15,646 nt of DNA from Pseudomonadota bacterium (lineage in GTDB: Bacteria; Pseudomonadota; Gammaproteobacteria; Acidiferrobacterales; UBA6901): positions 1 through 15,646 of the forward strand of contig JAJYEK010000078.1 of the NCBI GenBank assembly GCA_021785795.1, written 5' to 3'. The position numbers and the translations under genes were made by a program. A model generated the notes under the pieces. The model did not search any database, was not told the origin of the DNA, and was given only the letters and a program-made list of their open reading frames with translations. This document shows positions 6,983 to 14,801 of this stretch, piece after piece (position 1 is the stretch's first letter; each line of letters opens with the position of its first letter).

Positions 6983-8113
6983 GTGGAATCGGTTTTCTGG
7001 ATCGGGGTTGTCGGCTGTCTCTACAGCTACCTGGTTTATCCGGTGGTTTTGATGCTCTTTCCGAAGAGCAGGGATGGCGGATCCAGAACGGTGGCGCCGG
7101 TCCCCGTAATGTCGATCATAATCGCCGGGCACAATGAAGAGGCGCGGATCGTACCGAAGCTGGAGAACACCCTCGCACTTTCATATCCGCGCGACAGGCT
7201 CGAGATTATCGTTGCCTCGGATGCCTCCAGTGACGGTATGGACGGAATCGTGCTGGGCTACCAGGAACGCGGTGTCCGGCTTGTGCGTTCGGAAGTACGC
7301 AAGGGCAAAGAGCATGCGCAGCTGCTCGCGATTGCACACGCGCACGGCGAGATCCTGGTATTCACGGATACGGGCACCGAGATTCCCGGAGAAGCGCTCA
7401 TGCGCCTCGCCGACAGGTTTTCCGACCCGAGAATCGGAGCAGTATCTAGCGAGGACCGATTTGTGAGTCGCGACGGTTCTCTTGTCGGCGAAGGCGCATA
7501 CGTGAAATATGAAATGTGGCTGCGGCGGCTCGAGTCGCAGCACGCCGGGCTAGTCGGGTTGAGCGGTTCTTTCTTTGCCGCGCGCCGGGCGGTATGCGAG
7601 ACATGGGATGCGGAGACGCCAAGCGATTTCAACGCAGCCATCGGCTGTGCCCGCAAAGGCCTGGTTGCCGTGACCGAACCGGGCGTAGTCGGCTACTATG
7701 CCGATATCAAAGACGCCCGCAAGGAGTACCGCCGGAAGCTGCGCACGGTTCTGCGCGGGATCGTGGGCCTCGCGCGACATCGGGAGACGCTCAACCCATT
7801 CACGTACGGTTTGTTTTCTGTGCAGATCTGGAGCCACAAGGTGATGCGGTGGTTGGTGCCCTGGTTTATGCTCGTCACTTTCGCCAGTTCCCTGTTTCTG
7901 TGGCGGTCGGGAGTATTCTTCAGATTTGCCGCGTTGGCGCAGCTGATTTTCTATACTGTAGTCGCCGCGGCGTTCATGGCTCCGTGGTTGCGGAAGAGCG
8001 TCTTTCTCCGGATCGGCTACTATTTTGTGCAAGTCAATATCGCTATTGCGCACGCTTCGCTGCTCTTTCTGGCGGGACGGCGCATGACGATGTGGGAGCC
8101 TTCGAAGCGCTAA
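6983..8113 (+). CDS. Membrane-anchored GT2 family glycosyltransferase (cellulose/hyaluronan synthase-like)
   Basis: The 376-residue protein has an N-terminal membrane segment (about 4-26), a GT-A catalytic domain, and three likely C-terminal membrane segments (about 289-306, 312-335, 346-365). Catalytic-domain blocks are SIIIAGHNEE, IIVASDASSDGMDGI, EILVFTDTGTEIP, VGLSGSFFAARR and an EYRRKLRTVLRG stretch where processive relatives carry their acceptor-site motif. The usual DXD metal site reads D-T-G (129-131). Many members of this subgroup have DAN there, so this is not clearly a defect. It would transfer a sugar at the inner face of the cytoplasmic membrane. There is no QXXRW, so processive synthesis is not shown. 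The GTG start is set by GGAGGG upstream. The stop codon abuts the next gene's first ATG, indicating one transcript. Confidence 0.9.
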   Translation: MESVFWIGVVGCLYSYLVYPVVLMLFPKSRDGGSRTVAPVPVMSIIIAGHNEEARIVPKLENTLALSYPRDRLEIIVASDASSDGMDGIVLGYQERGVRLVRSEVRKGKEHAQLLAIAHAHGEILVFTDTGTEIPGEALMRLADRFSDPRIGAVSSEDRFVSRDGSLVGEGAYVKYEMWLRRLESQHAGLVGLSGSFFAARRAVCETWDAETPSDFNAAIGCARKGLVAVTEPGVVGYYADIKDARKEYRRKLRTVLRGIVGLARHRETLNPFTYGLFSVQIWSHKVMRWLVPWFMLVTFASSLFLWRSGVFFRFAALAQLIFYTVVAAAFMAPWLRKSVFLRIGYYFVQVNIAIAHASLLFLAGRRMTMWEPSKR

Positions 8114-9286
8114 ATGTTTTATCGACTGCCGCCCGCGGGGGAACCGATGATTATCCCCGGGGACCGGGCCGTATCCCGGTCCTGCGGGGAGTTGTTCGCC
8201 CCATACGCTGCGCACTTTTACGGTTCTGCTACCTCGGCGCTGGCCGCCAGTCTGGTCGCAGCGGTCGCGCGCCTACGCGCGCCTACTCCGGAAGTACTGC
8301 TGCCGGCATACGGATGTCCAGCTCTGGTGAGCGCAGTGCTGTTCGCCGGTGCGCGTCCACGGTTGATTGATCTTGAACGTGATCGACCATGGATGGATCT
8401 CGATGGACTGCGCGCCGCGCTCGGACCCGACACCGTGGCGGTCGTCGGGGTCGATCTTTTCGGGATTCCGGAGCGCTATCCGAAGATACGTGAGGCCATT
8501 GCCGGAACCGGCATTGTGCTCATACAGGACAGTGCTCAAGCGTTTCCGCCACCGGCCGATGCGCGCTGGCTGGGTGACTATGTGGTGTTGAGTTTCGGTC
8601 GAGGAAAGCCGGTGAGCCTTTTGCACGGAGGGGCAGTACTGGCCCGGGAAGAGGAGCTGGCCCGGGCGCTTCCTTTGTCACCGCCGCAGGTCACATCAGG
8701 GCAGGTTCGCTCCGGATTGGCGTTGCGTGCCGGGCTCTACAACCTGCTGTCGTCGGCCTGGCTTTACTGGCTGCCGGCGGGTTTGCCGTTCCTTGGACTC
8801 GGGGAAACCCGCTATCGGCCGCTCGCTTCGATCGAAGCGGCGGATCCGCGGCTCATGGAATGGCTTCCCGTCAACGTCCACACCTGCTGGCGACGCAGTG
8901 ACGACCGCCAGCGTGCAATTTACGGCATGCTCGCGGATTCGGCCGGCGACCATATTGTAGATCTGCCGAAGGCATGTGTCGGGGGTGCGCCCGCGTTCCG
9001 GCTCCTGCGGTATCCGATTCTGGTCAATGATCCCATTGTGCGCCAGCGCCTGTTTCACTGTCTTGGGCACCGCGGGCTGGGGGCGTCCGCGATGTATCCG
9101 TCGGCATTGCCGGGGGTGTCTGGGCTGGAGCGGTTCTTCGGTGGCGTATCGTGTCCCCAGGCTGATTCCTTTGCCCGCCGGATCGTTACACTTCCTGTGC
9201 ACTCCCGGGTCCGGAAACGCGATCTGCAGCGTATGCGTGGTTGCTTGGTGCAGGCGCGCACGGACCGACGTGTCGCAGGCCACTGA
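8114..9286 (+). CDS. DegT/DnrJ/EryC1/StrS-type PLP-dependent sugar aminotransferase
   Basis: This 390-residue protein follows the fold-type I DegT pattern. GSATSAL at about 37-43 is the family's GTxAL phosphate-loop region, and VLLPAYGCPA, DLFGIPE and IQDSAQAFP follow. Asp139 of DSAQ should contact the pyridine nitrogen of PLP. The Schiff-base lysine is Lys165 in SFGRGKPVSLLHGGAV. Members convert keto-sugar nucleotides to amino sugars using Glu or Gln, though some act on other substrates. The keto-sugar precursor and the dehydratase that would make it are not in the window. Two starts are possible: ATG 8114, directly after the previous stop codon but without a near ribosome site, and ATG 8147, with GGGGGA 4 bases upstream. 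It is co-directional with the GT2 gene before it and the GT4 gene after it. Confidence 0.87.
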   Translation: MFYRLPPAGEPMIIPGDRAVSRSCGELFAPYAAHFYGSATSALAASLVAAVARLRAPTPEVLLPAYGCPALVSAVLFAGARPRLIDLERDRPWMDLDGLRAALGPDTVAVVGVDLFGIPERYPKIREAIAGTGIVLIQDSAQAFPPPADARWLGDYVVLSFGRGKPVSLLHGGAVLAREEELARALPLSPPQVTSGQVRSGLALRAGLYNLLSSAWLYWLPAGLPFLGLGETRYRPLASIEAADPRLMEWLPVNVHTCWRRSDDRQRAIYGMLADSAGDHIVDLPKACVGGAPAFRLLRYPILVNDPIVRQRLFHCLGHRGLGASAMYPSALPGVSGLERFFGGVSCPQADSFARRIVTLPVHSRVRKRDLQRMRGCLVQARTDRRVAGH

Positions 9287-9396
9287 AGCGTGCGCAGTTA
9301 TGCCTCCTGATGATGCTGTCTCTCGGGTCCGCAGTCCGGCACGGCATCCGGGGTTGCCGATGACGGGCGCCTCTACCGGGTCCTCGACCGATGTCA

Positions 9397-9412
9397 GGTG
9401 CATGAGTGCACC
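9397..9412. repeat. Short perfect inverted repeat upstream of a GT4 gene
   Basis: GGTGCA (9397-9402) and TGCACC (9407-9412) flank a 4-base loop, 33 bases before the chosen start at 9445. It is in the 158-base gap between the aminotransferase and GT4 genes. Without a T run it is not a terminator; it may be chance. Confidence 0.3.
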
Positions 9413-9444
9413 GCAGTGCGGAAAATCCCGGAAGGCCAAAGCCG

Positions 9445-10596
9445 ATGCATGACAGGCAGCCGCGCAGGATTCTCCATACCATCGACACGACCGGCCCGGG
9501 TGGTGCCGAGACGGTTTTCGTCGAACTGGCAACACGGCCTATGGGGCCAGCCGGCGAGAATATTGTCGCCATCACCGGACCTGGCTGGGTAGACGACGAG
9601 CTTCGCCGGCGCGGTATGAGTGCGCATGTCCTGAGCGAATCGGGATCTTTCGATGCGCGTTACCTTTACGGACTTGTCCGCCTCATTCGCAGACACCGAG
9701 TCGATCTGGTCCAGTCGCATCTGCTCGGTTCAAACGTGTACTGCAGTCTGGCTGGCATGATTTGCCGTGTGCCGGTGGTGTCCACCTTTCACGGTTCGGT
9801 CGATTTCGGCAGTTCCGAAAGAAATCTCGCTTTGAAGAGGTTTGCCCTGAACAGCGGGTCCAGCCGCTGCGTGTTTGTTTCGGATTCGCTGCGCGAGGAG
9901 GTTGTCGCCCGCTGCGGAATCAGTCGCAGGAAGGCCATTACCATTCACAACGGGATCGACGCGGCTGCTTTTACTCCGAACAGGAATCGCCTGCTCAAGC
10001 AGGAGCTGGGGCTTGCCGACAATGCGATCATCGTCGGGGCGGTCGGGAACATTCGGCCCAGCAAGGACTACGATACGCTTCTTCGGGCGGCGGCATTGAT
10101 CCGTGCCGGGAACCCCCGCTACCAATTCATCGTGGTCGGGGAGGGCAACGGCGGGCTGGCCGGCCGGCTGCTGCAGCTGCGCCGGGAGCTGGGTCTTGAT
10201 GACGCCGTGCACTTCATCGGCTTCCGGCAGGATATCGCGGCCCTGCTCAACAGTTTCGACGTATTCATGCTCAGCTCGATTTCGGAGGGATTTTCGCTGG
10301 CCACAGTCCAGGCGATGGCGTGCGGTGTTCCTGTAGTCGCGACGCGCAGCGGCGGCCCGGAAGAGATCATCTCCGACGGAGTGAACGGGATTCTGGTCGA
10401 CATCCAGTCCGAAACTCAGCTTGCAGGAGCGATCAGGCATGTTGCGGAAAACGTTGTGATCCAAAAATCACTGGCATCCAGCGCGCTGGAACTGGCACGG
10501 TCGCGATACACGCTTGATGCGATGCTGGTCCGGTACCACACGCTCTACGAAGAGCTGATCAGTCGCAGCTCCGGATCCTACGAGAAGATCAGCTGA
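9445..10596 (+). CDS. GT4 family glycosyltransferase with Gln in place of the second EX7E Glu
   Basis: From ATG 9445 the product is 383 residues. The N-terminal domain begins RILHTIDTTGPGGAETVFVE, with the classic GPGGAE acceptor loop. VQSHLLGSN, VSTFHG, FVSDSLREE and IHNGID follow. The C-terminal domain has GAVGNIRPSKDYDTLL, VVGEGNG, IGFRQDI and SEGFSLATVQAMACGVPVV. The last block is the EX7E motif with the second Glu changed to Gln (codon CAG). ATG 9445 is chosen because GGAAGG lies 9 bases upstream; a frame-consistent GTG at 9406 has no ribosome site. It would add a sugar to the growing unit in the cytoplasm. Its last 19 bases overlap the stop end of the ATP-grasp gene on the other strand. 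Confidence 0.92.
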   Translation: MHDRQPRRILHTIDTTGPGGAETVFVELATRPMGPAGENIVAITGPGWVDDELRRRGMSAHVLSESGSFDARYLYGLVRLIRRHRVDLVQSHLLGSNVYCSLAGMICRVPVVSTFHGSVDFGSSERNLALKRFALNSGSSRCVFVSDSLREEVVARCGISRRKAITIHNGIDAAAFTPNRNRLLKQELGLADNAIIVGAVGNIRPSKDYDTLLRAAALIRAGNPRYQFIVVGEGNGGLAGRLLQLRRELGLDDAVHFIGFRQDIAALLNSFDVFMLSSISEGFSLATVQAMACGVPVVATRSGGPEEIISDGVNGILVDIQSETQLAGAIRHVAENVVIQKSLASSALELARSRYTLDAMLVRYHTLYEELISRSSGSYEKIS

Positions 10597-11786
10597 CCCA
10601 GATAGTGGCGAAGCTCGAAGAGAAATGGTCTCAGGTCTCCGAAGCGGTTGATTTCGAAGCGCGTGTTGCGGTCGAAGAAATTCATGAATCGCAGGATTTC
10701 CCGAAACCGGGAGACGTCAGTCCCGCCACGTTCACGGTTTCTGAGGACCAGGTATAGTCGGTCGAGATCCCCAAGGAGCCAGCGGCTGCGGATGCCGGTG
10801 TGGTACGCCGCGGGTGGTGCCGGGGGATTGCCGAGAGCCAGATCGTAGAGCAGCCCGGGGAAATCGATGCCAGAGTCGATCGCCAGCTGCAAGGAGCCCC
10901 AGAACCTGGGATTGATCTCCATCAGATGGGGGATTCCATCCTCGGTTCCCCGGAATTCCACCATGGCCACGCCATGCCATCGGGCATGATCGAGAAGGCG
11001 GGCGGTGTAGGTCTGCAGGTCGGCGCGCACAGCGACGCTTTCGCTGAGTACGCTCACGCCGCCGCGCGGCGGTTTTTCCCGGATACGGCGATGCGCAAAG
11101 AAGGCAATGGCCTTGCCGTGGTTATAAAGCGCAAAGACCCCGAGGCCCGAACCGGGAACATGCGTCTGGACGGCAAGCGGGAAATCCCTGAGATATCCAT
11201 GCGCTGCCGTGAGCGCATGGAGGTGTGACAGGTTGTGGACTATGTGTACCGCAGTGGCGGTGCACCGGTTGCGGTTCCAGACTTTCGACCGGCAGGGTTT
11301 CAGGACAACCGGGAAGCCGATATGTTCGGCTGCCGCGACCAGTTCGTCCGCGTTGGCAGGGAAAAGCGTTGTCGGAGCCGGAACCTGCAATTGCTTTGCC
11401 ACCTGCAGCAGCCGGCATTTGTCCGCAATCTGGTCCCAGTTGTCGGCGTCGGGCAAGGGAACGACGGCCGGCGCAAGCCGTTCGCGGTTTCTGGCAAGAA
11501 GGTAGGCCGACACTTCGGTCATCGGGAGGATGACGCGTACTGCGCGTGTCGCGGCGTGGTGCTGCACAGCCGCGAGGAAGTCGTCGGGCCGCTCCGTGGG
11601 CGAGGGGTAACTGAAGGATTCCCGGCAGTAGCGCGACGATCCGGCCAGCGATCGGCGGGTTTCATCGGCGACCGTGACCGGTATGCCGCGGCGTCCGAGC
11701 GAACGGGTCGCCGCCAGAGCACTACGCTGGTTTCCGTCCAGAATGAGGACGCCAGGATGCTTGGCCGGGACGTGCATTGGCTTCAT
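10578..11786 (-). CDS. ATP-grasp domain ligase (carbamoyl-phosphate-synthase-like)
   Basis: From ATG 11786 the product is about 402 residues. The N-terminal pre-ATP-grasp Rossmann part reads PGVLILDGNQRSALAATRSL. The ATP-grasp core follows with DKCRLLQVAKQLQVPAPTT, GFPVVLKPCRS, and the Mg-binding end MVEFRGTEDG...MEINPRFWGS, where Glu and Asn of the E-I-N-P-R motif bind metal. These enzymes activate a carboxylate as acyl phosphate and join it to an amine or thiol. In polysaccharide clusters this could attach an amino acid or form an amide on a sugar acid, but the substrate is unknown. The start is unclear: GTG 11813, ATG 11786 and ATG 11777 are in frame and none has a good ribosome site. It lies downstream of, and close to, the ligase/polymerase gene on the same strand, so co-transcription is likely. 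Confidence 0.85.
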   Translation of the reverse strand: MKPMHVPAKHPGVLILDGNQRSALAATRSLGRRGIPVTVADETRRSLAGSSRYCRESFSYPSPTERPDDFLAAVQHHAATRAVRVILPMTEVSAYLLARNRERLAPAVVPLPDADNWDQIADKCRLLQVAKQLQVPAPTTLFPANADELVAAAEHIGFPVVLKPCRSKVWNRNRCTATAVHIVHNLSHLHALTAAHGYLRDFPLAVQTHVPGSGLGVFALYNHGKAIAFFAHRRIREKPPRGGVSVLSESVAVRADLQTYTARLLDHARWHGVAMVEFRGTEDGIPHLMEINPRFWGSLQLAIDSGIDFPGLLYDLALGNPPAPPAAYHTGIRSRWLLGDLDRLYLVLRNRERGGTDVSRFREILRFMNFFDRNTRFEINRFGDLRPFLFELRHYLGQLIFS

Positions 11787-11861
11787 GGCTGGCAGCGGTC
11801 TGCAGACGGGCACGTCAGGATTGGTGTACGGGACTCGGCGGGTCCGGTTGCGGTGGCCAAT

Positions 11862-13220
11862 TCAAATTGCCGGCGGCACGGGATCGATGAATTCGGGAGC
11901 CGCATACCACGGTGGCGCTGGAGCACGCTGGGCGGCCTGCTTGGCCACTGTCCTGAGGGCCACGACCAGGGACAGATCGATCCAGAAGTAGGGATAATAG
12001 AGTACCGTAATGAACGAGCCGCTCACGAGAAACCCGATCATCGCCGCATCCAGTCCGAGTGCGGTAGTGTACAGAAACGGGTTTTCGGATTTTGGCACGA
12101 GCTTCCGCGTCTTGTAGTTGTTCACAAAGGTCGCGACGATCAGCATGCCGAATGCACCAAGGCCGAAAATGCCGAGTTCGGCACCAGCCTGGATGAATAT
12201 ATTATGGGGAAGACCGTAGTGTCCGGTCACTGTGGAATAATGGGACGCATAATACTTGTCCCAGTTGAAGTAGCCGATCCCGAAAAAAGGATGATTGCTG
12301 AGCATGTTCAGCCCGTCCTTCCAGCGCACAAGCCGTTCTACCGACGTCTTATCAGTGCCGGCGGTATAGAAGCGTGCCAAGGACTGCGGCGGAATGAGGA
12401 AGTAAAGGGCGGCCAGAACTGCGGCGGCGAAGGCTATGGCCTTGATGCGGTGACGGCTCTGCATCGTCATGAACACAACGGCACCGGCGATGCCGAGCGC
12501 CGCGCCTCGCGAGGACGTGGCGGCAATCGAGGCGACCGCCGTAAACGGAAAAGCCAGGAAAAACAGTCGTTTTACGCGCCCCCAGTTTTGCCATAGCGCG
12601 GCGATGAAGTAGTAGCAGAGGGGAAAAAAGATGCACAGCTCGATTCCGAATTCGCCCGAATTCTGGAACCACCCGGGAGCCCCGGTCACGCCCCAGTTCT
12701 CCCAGGCAAACCCGCGTCCCGCCCAGGTCCGAAAACCGTGCAGGGACATCTTGAAATTGTAGATAAGAAAGGCGAGATAAAAGATGAAGAACCGCCTTTC
12801 CGTGGTGACGATCCGGGTTATGAGAAAATAGATTACCAGCCAGTCGGTGAATTCGCTGAGATGCGAGAACGAAATTCCGGCATACGCGGCGAACGCGGAA
12901 GAGACAAGCACGGCAATTAGAAAGAGCCCCATCAGCTTGTCGGCACCGTTTCTGACCGCTACTGCGCGCCGTTCGCCGAACAGCGCAATGAGCGCGATGA
13001 CCAAGACCACCTTATCCCAGGGAAGAATGTCGATAGACGGATAGGACGTCTGCGGCCGGACATACTCAAAAAGCAGGTACAGATTGATGGCCCAGAACGA
13101 CAGAGGCTCGTGCTTGACCGCGGTCCAGATCGACCGGATCTTGACGGCATAAAGGTCCCGCATGGCATTCGCTGCGTCGGTGTCGGCGGGATCCATCAGG
13201 TCCGGCGGGAAACTGGCCAT
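11862..13220 (-). CDS. O-antigen ligase/polymerase-like multi-spanning membrane protein (Wzy/WaaL superfamily)
   Basis: From ATG 13220 the protein has 452 residues and about 11 hydrophobic segments. Signature stretches are INLYLLFEYVRPQTSYPS near the start, GAPGWFQNSGEFGIELCIFF, ATSSRGAALGIAGAV, the large-loop pattern RWKDGLNMLSNHPFFGIGYF and LPHNIFIQAGAELGIFGL. The last three match the Wzy_C domain, including the conserved Arg and the H-N pair of the catalytic loop. Members polymerise repeat units or move glycans from undecaprenyl diphosphate onto an acceptor on the periplasmic side. Which of the two applies cannot be told; the FEYVRPQ and FQNSGEFG stretches resemble ligases from exosortase-type loci. 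ATG 13220 has GAGG 5 bases upstream. The open frame reaches 13346, but that extension is polar and would cover a strong hairpin; ATG 13163 (MRDLYAV) is another possibility. Confidence 0.9.
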   Translation of the reverse strand: MASFPPDLMDPADTDAANAMRDLYAVKIRSIWTAVKHEPLSFWAINLYLLFEYVRPQTSYPSIDILPWDKVVLVIALIALFGERRAVAVRNGADKLMGLFLIAVLVSSAFAAYAGISFSHLSEFTDWLVIYFLITRIVTTERRFFIFYLAFLIYNFKMSLHGFRTWAGRGFAWENWGVTGAPGWFQNSGEFGIELCIFFPLCYYFIAALWQNWGRVKRLFFLAFPFTAVASIAATSSRGAALGIAGAVVFMTMQSRHRIKAIAFAAAVLAALYFLIPPQSLARFYTAGTDKTSVERLVRWKDGLNMLSNHPFFGIGYFNWDKYYASHYSTVTGHYGLPHNIFIQAGAELGIFGLGAFGMLIVATFVNNYKTRKLVPKSENPFLYTTALGLDAAMIGFLVSGSFITVLYYPYFWIDLSLVVALRTVAKQAAQRAPAPPWYAAPEFIDPVPPAI

Positions 13221-13286
13221 GAGCCCCTCATCTTGGGATTGTGTGGCGGTACCAGCATCATCCTGAAAGATCGAAATCAAGCCGGT

Positions 13287-13319
13287 ATCGCGGGTACGGC
13301 GGCGACGTACCTTCGCGAT
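13287..13319. repeat. GC-rich hairpin upstream of the ligase/polymerase gene
   Basis: ATCGCG+GGTAC (13287-13297) pairs with GTACC+CGCGAT (13307-13319): 11 base pairs, a 2-base TT bulge on one side and a 9-base loop. It sits in the 265-base gap between the lyase stop codon (13486) and the ligase start (13220), 67 bases upstream of that start. Neither side has a T run of terminator type. It could separate expression of the two genes or act in the 5' leader. Confidence 0.5.
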
Positions 13320-13485
13320 TATACCACCCACTCCGCTTTCGACCACCCCGGGCTATTGCCCATGACGCAAGAGCGCAGGTAGTGTTGCTTAACCGGCGCA
13401 GCGATCTTCCCTCGGTTTCTCAACAGTATGTACGCGATCTGCAGGCGCGGGAGTGCACGGATGGTCATCACGGCGCGAGGCAGCG

Positions 13486-14346
13486 TTACTTCGCGGTGGT
13501 GCCGGGCGCGACGGGTGAATCCGGCGAGATCGGGGAGTCAGAGACGATCACATTGTCGATGTAGAAATCCGTCTTCCGGGTAAAACCTGAGTTCGACCAG
13601 CCCAGGAGGTAGGCGGCATCGATGTAGTTCTTGTTCGTGCCGCCCCAGGAGTCGAGGTTTGTGATGTTCACGAACTGTCTGCCGTCCTTCCAGAGTTGCA
13701 TGACGCCATCGTTCGTGTCATTGCCGCTCGGAACCTTGACGTGGATGACGATTGTGTGCCAATGGCCCAGATCGGCGGAGCTGATGAAGTTTCCGGCGCC
13801 TTCCGGGCTGATCGGTTTCTGCTCGGTGCCATTGTAATAATAATGGACCTCTAGATTCGAACCTCCGCTACCGTTGGGTTCGGTAGAGAAGTTCACCTGG
13901 AAGCCTGGAATTCCGTAGGGGTCCCGGTAGATGGCGAAGAATTTATTGTTCGATGGCGAGGACGGTTGGATCCGGTGGTAGTAGTTGCCCGGAATGTAAA
14001 GATCGTACCTGAACCAGAGATCCGTGTATGGACGATGGAATTGGATGCGTTGTTCCGACCAGTCATCCTTTCCGGGCGGGACCGCCAGGTAGTTGAATTG
14101 CAGGCTGTAGGTACCCGTCCGCGGATTGGCGGAGCTGACCCTGGTATGGGCGCTTGATCCCCATACGATGCCGTTTTCGGTATGCTTCAGGTTGCCGCTC
14201 TCGAAGCCGTCCCGAAACAAAACGGTCGCAAAAGCATCGTGCATCGTCAGTGCGCATGCGATCATTGCCACAAGGGCGAGGAACGTAGCGGCTCTGCGGT
14301 GGCTGGCAGGTGGTGCTGCTGCCCGGAGCAGGTAAATGCTGTACAT
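13486..14346 (-). CDS. Secreted concanavalin-like jelly-roll protein, probable polysaccharide lyase
   Basis: From ATG 14346 the product has 286 residues, and AGAGG lies 6 bases upstream of that ATG. It starts with a signal peptide: basic SHRR, then a hydrophobic core TFLALVAMIACAL, and likely cleavage after AFA at residue 40. A lipoprotein cut at Cys31 (MIAC) is less likely. The mature part begins FRDGFESGNL and has a beta-rich pattern: LWFRYDLYIPGNYYHR, NKFFAIY, HWHTIVIHVKVPS, VMQLWKDGRQFVNIT and a closing FYIDNVIVSD. This order is typical of heparin-lyase-I/alginate-lyase-like jelly-roll domains. It would bind or cut the acidic polymer in the periplasm or outside the cell. I see no catalytic set I can name, so it might only bind glycan. 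A longer frame to 14463 lacks signal-peptide logic and is not chosen. Confidence 0.72.
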   Translation of the reverse strand: MYSIYLLRAAAPPASHRRAATFLALVAMIACALTMHDAFATVLFRDGFESGNLKHTENGIVWGSSAHTRVSSANPRTGTYSLQFNYLAVPPGKDDWSEQRIQFHRPYTDLWFRYDLYIPGNYYHRIQPSSPSNNKFFAIYRDPYGIPGFQVNFSTEPNGSGGSNLEVHYYYNGTEQKPISPEGAGNFISSADLGHWHTIVIHVKVPSGNDTNDGVMQLWKDGRQFVNITNLDSWGGTNKNYIDAAYLLGWSNSGFTRKTDFYIDNVIVSDSPISPDSPVAPGTTAK

Positions 14347-14801
14347 TGCGAACCTCTTTGGCGCCAGGGACTGATTCGGGCCTTTCGGCATGTTGCATGT
14401 CGCGGGTATTATCTCAAGATCATACTGTCCCTTGGGCAGGTCTGTAAACGGAAATTGGCCCATCCCGGTTCCCGTCTGTACGACCGCCCGAGTCGTCGTG
14501 GACTCCGATGAGGATCGGAGTCGCCGATACCGTGTGCAGTCATCCGCAACGGTGTCAAAGGCCGGTGTGGTTGACCGAGATTCCGCTTAACGGACGGCCT
14601 GTTCGCAACGCAGCATGAAAAAGCATGCAATACCCAAAGTCCGGACTGGCCAGCACTTTAGGTACCGTTTCACGACCGGCCTCAGATGATTCCGGAGCGC
14701 AGCCTACCTTCAGGGCGCCTTTCACATCGCAATGCCTTTACCGTCATTCGATAAATCATAGGTTCTCCATCCAACATTGTGACTAACCGGATAGCGTATT
14801 C
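14347..14801. promoter_or_regulatory. Divergent intergenic region with inverted repeats
   Basis: This 455-base gap separates the lyase (-) from the right-end GT2 gene (+) and is less GC-rich at 14580-14801 than the flanking genes. It holds a 9-base perfect inverted repeat (14501-14522) and paired palindromes (14638-14653). I see no convincing small gene and no unambiguous sigma-70 or sigma-54 promoter. Confidence 0.4.
14501..14522. repeat. Perfect 9-base inverted repeat with 4-base loop
   Basis: GACTCCGAT (14501-14509) and ATCGGAGTC (14514-14522) flank GAGG. A further GAGTC at 14490-14494 could instead pair with GACTC at 14501-14505, giving a weaker alternative hairpin. It lies 155 bases upstream of the lyase start and 279 bases upstream of the GT2 start. 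No T run follows on either strand, so an operator or leader structure is more likely than a terminator. Confidence 0.55.

Noticed and set aside
8696..9535. 279-codon minus-strand frame
   Set aside because: Shadow of the aminotransferase gene and of the gap after it; no motifs.
11235..12596. 453-codon plus-strand frame
   Set aside because: Antisense to the ATP-grasp and ligase/polymerase genes, both with clear family motifs; the plus-strand translation is low-complexity and has no domain.
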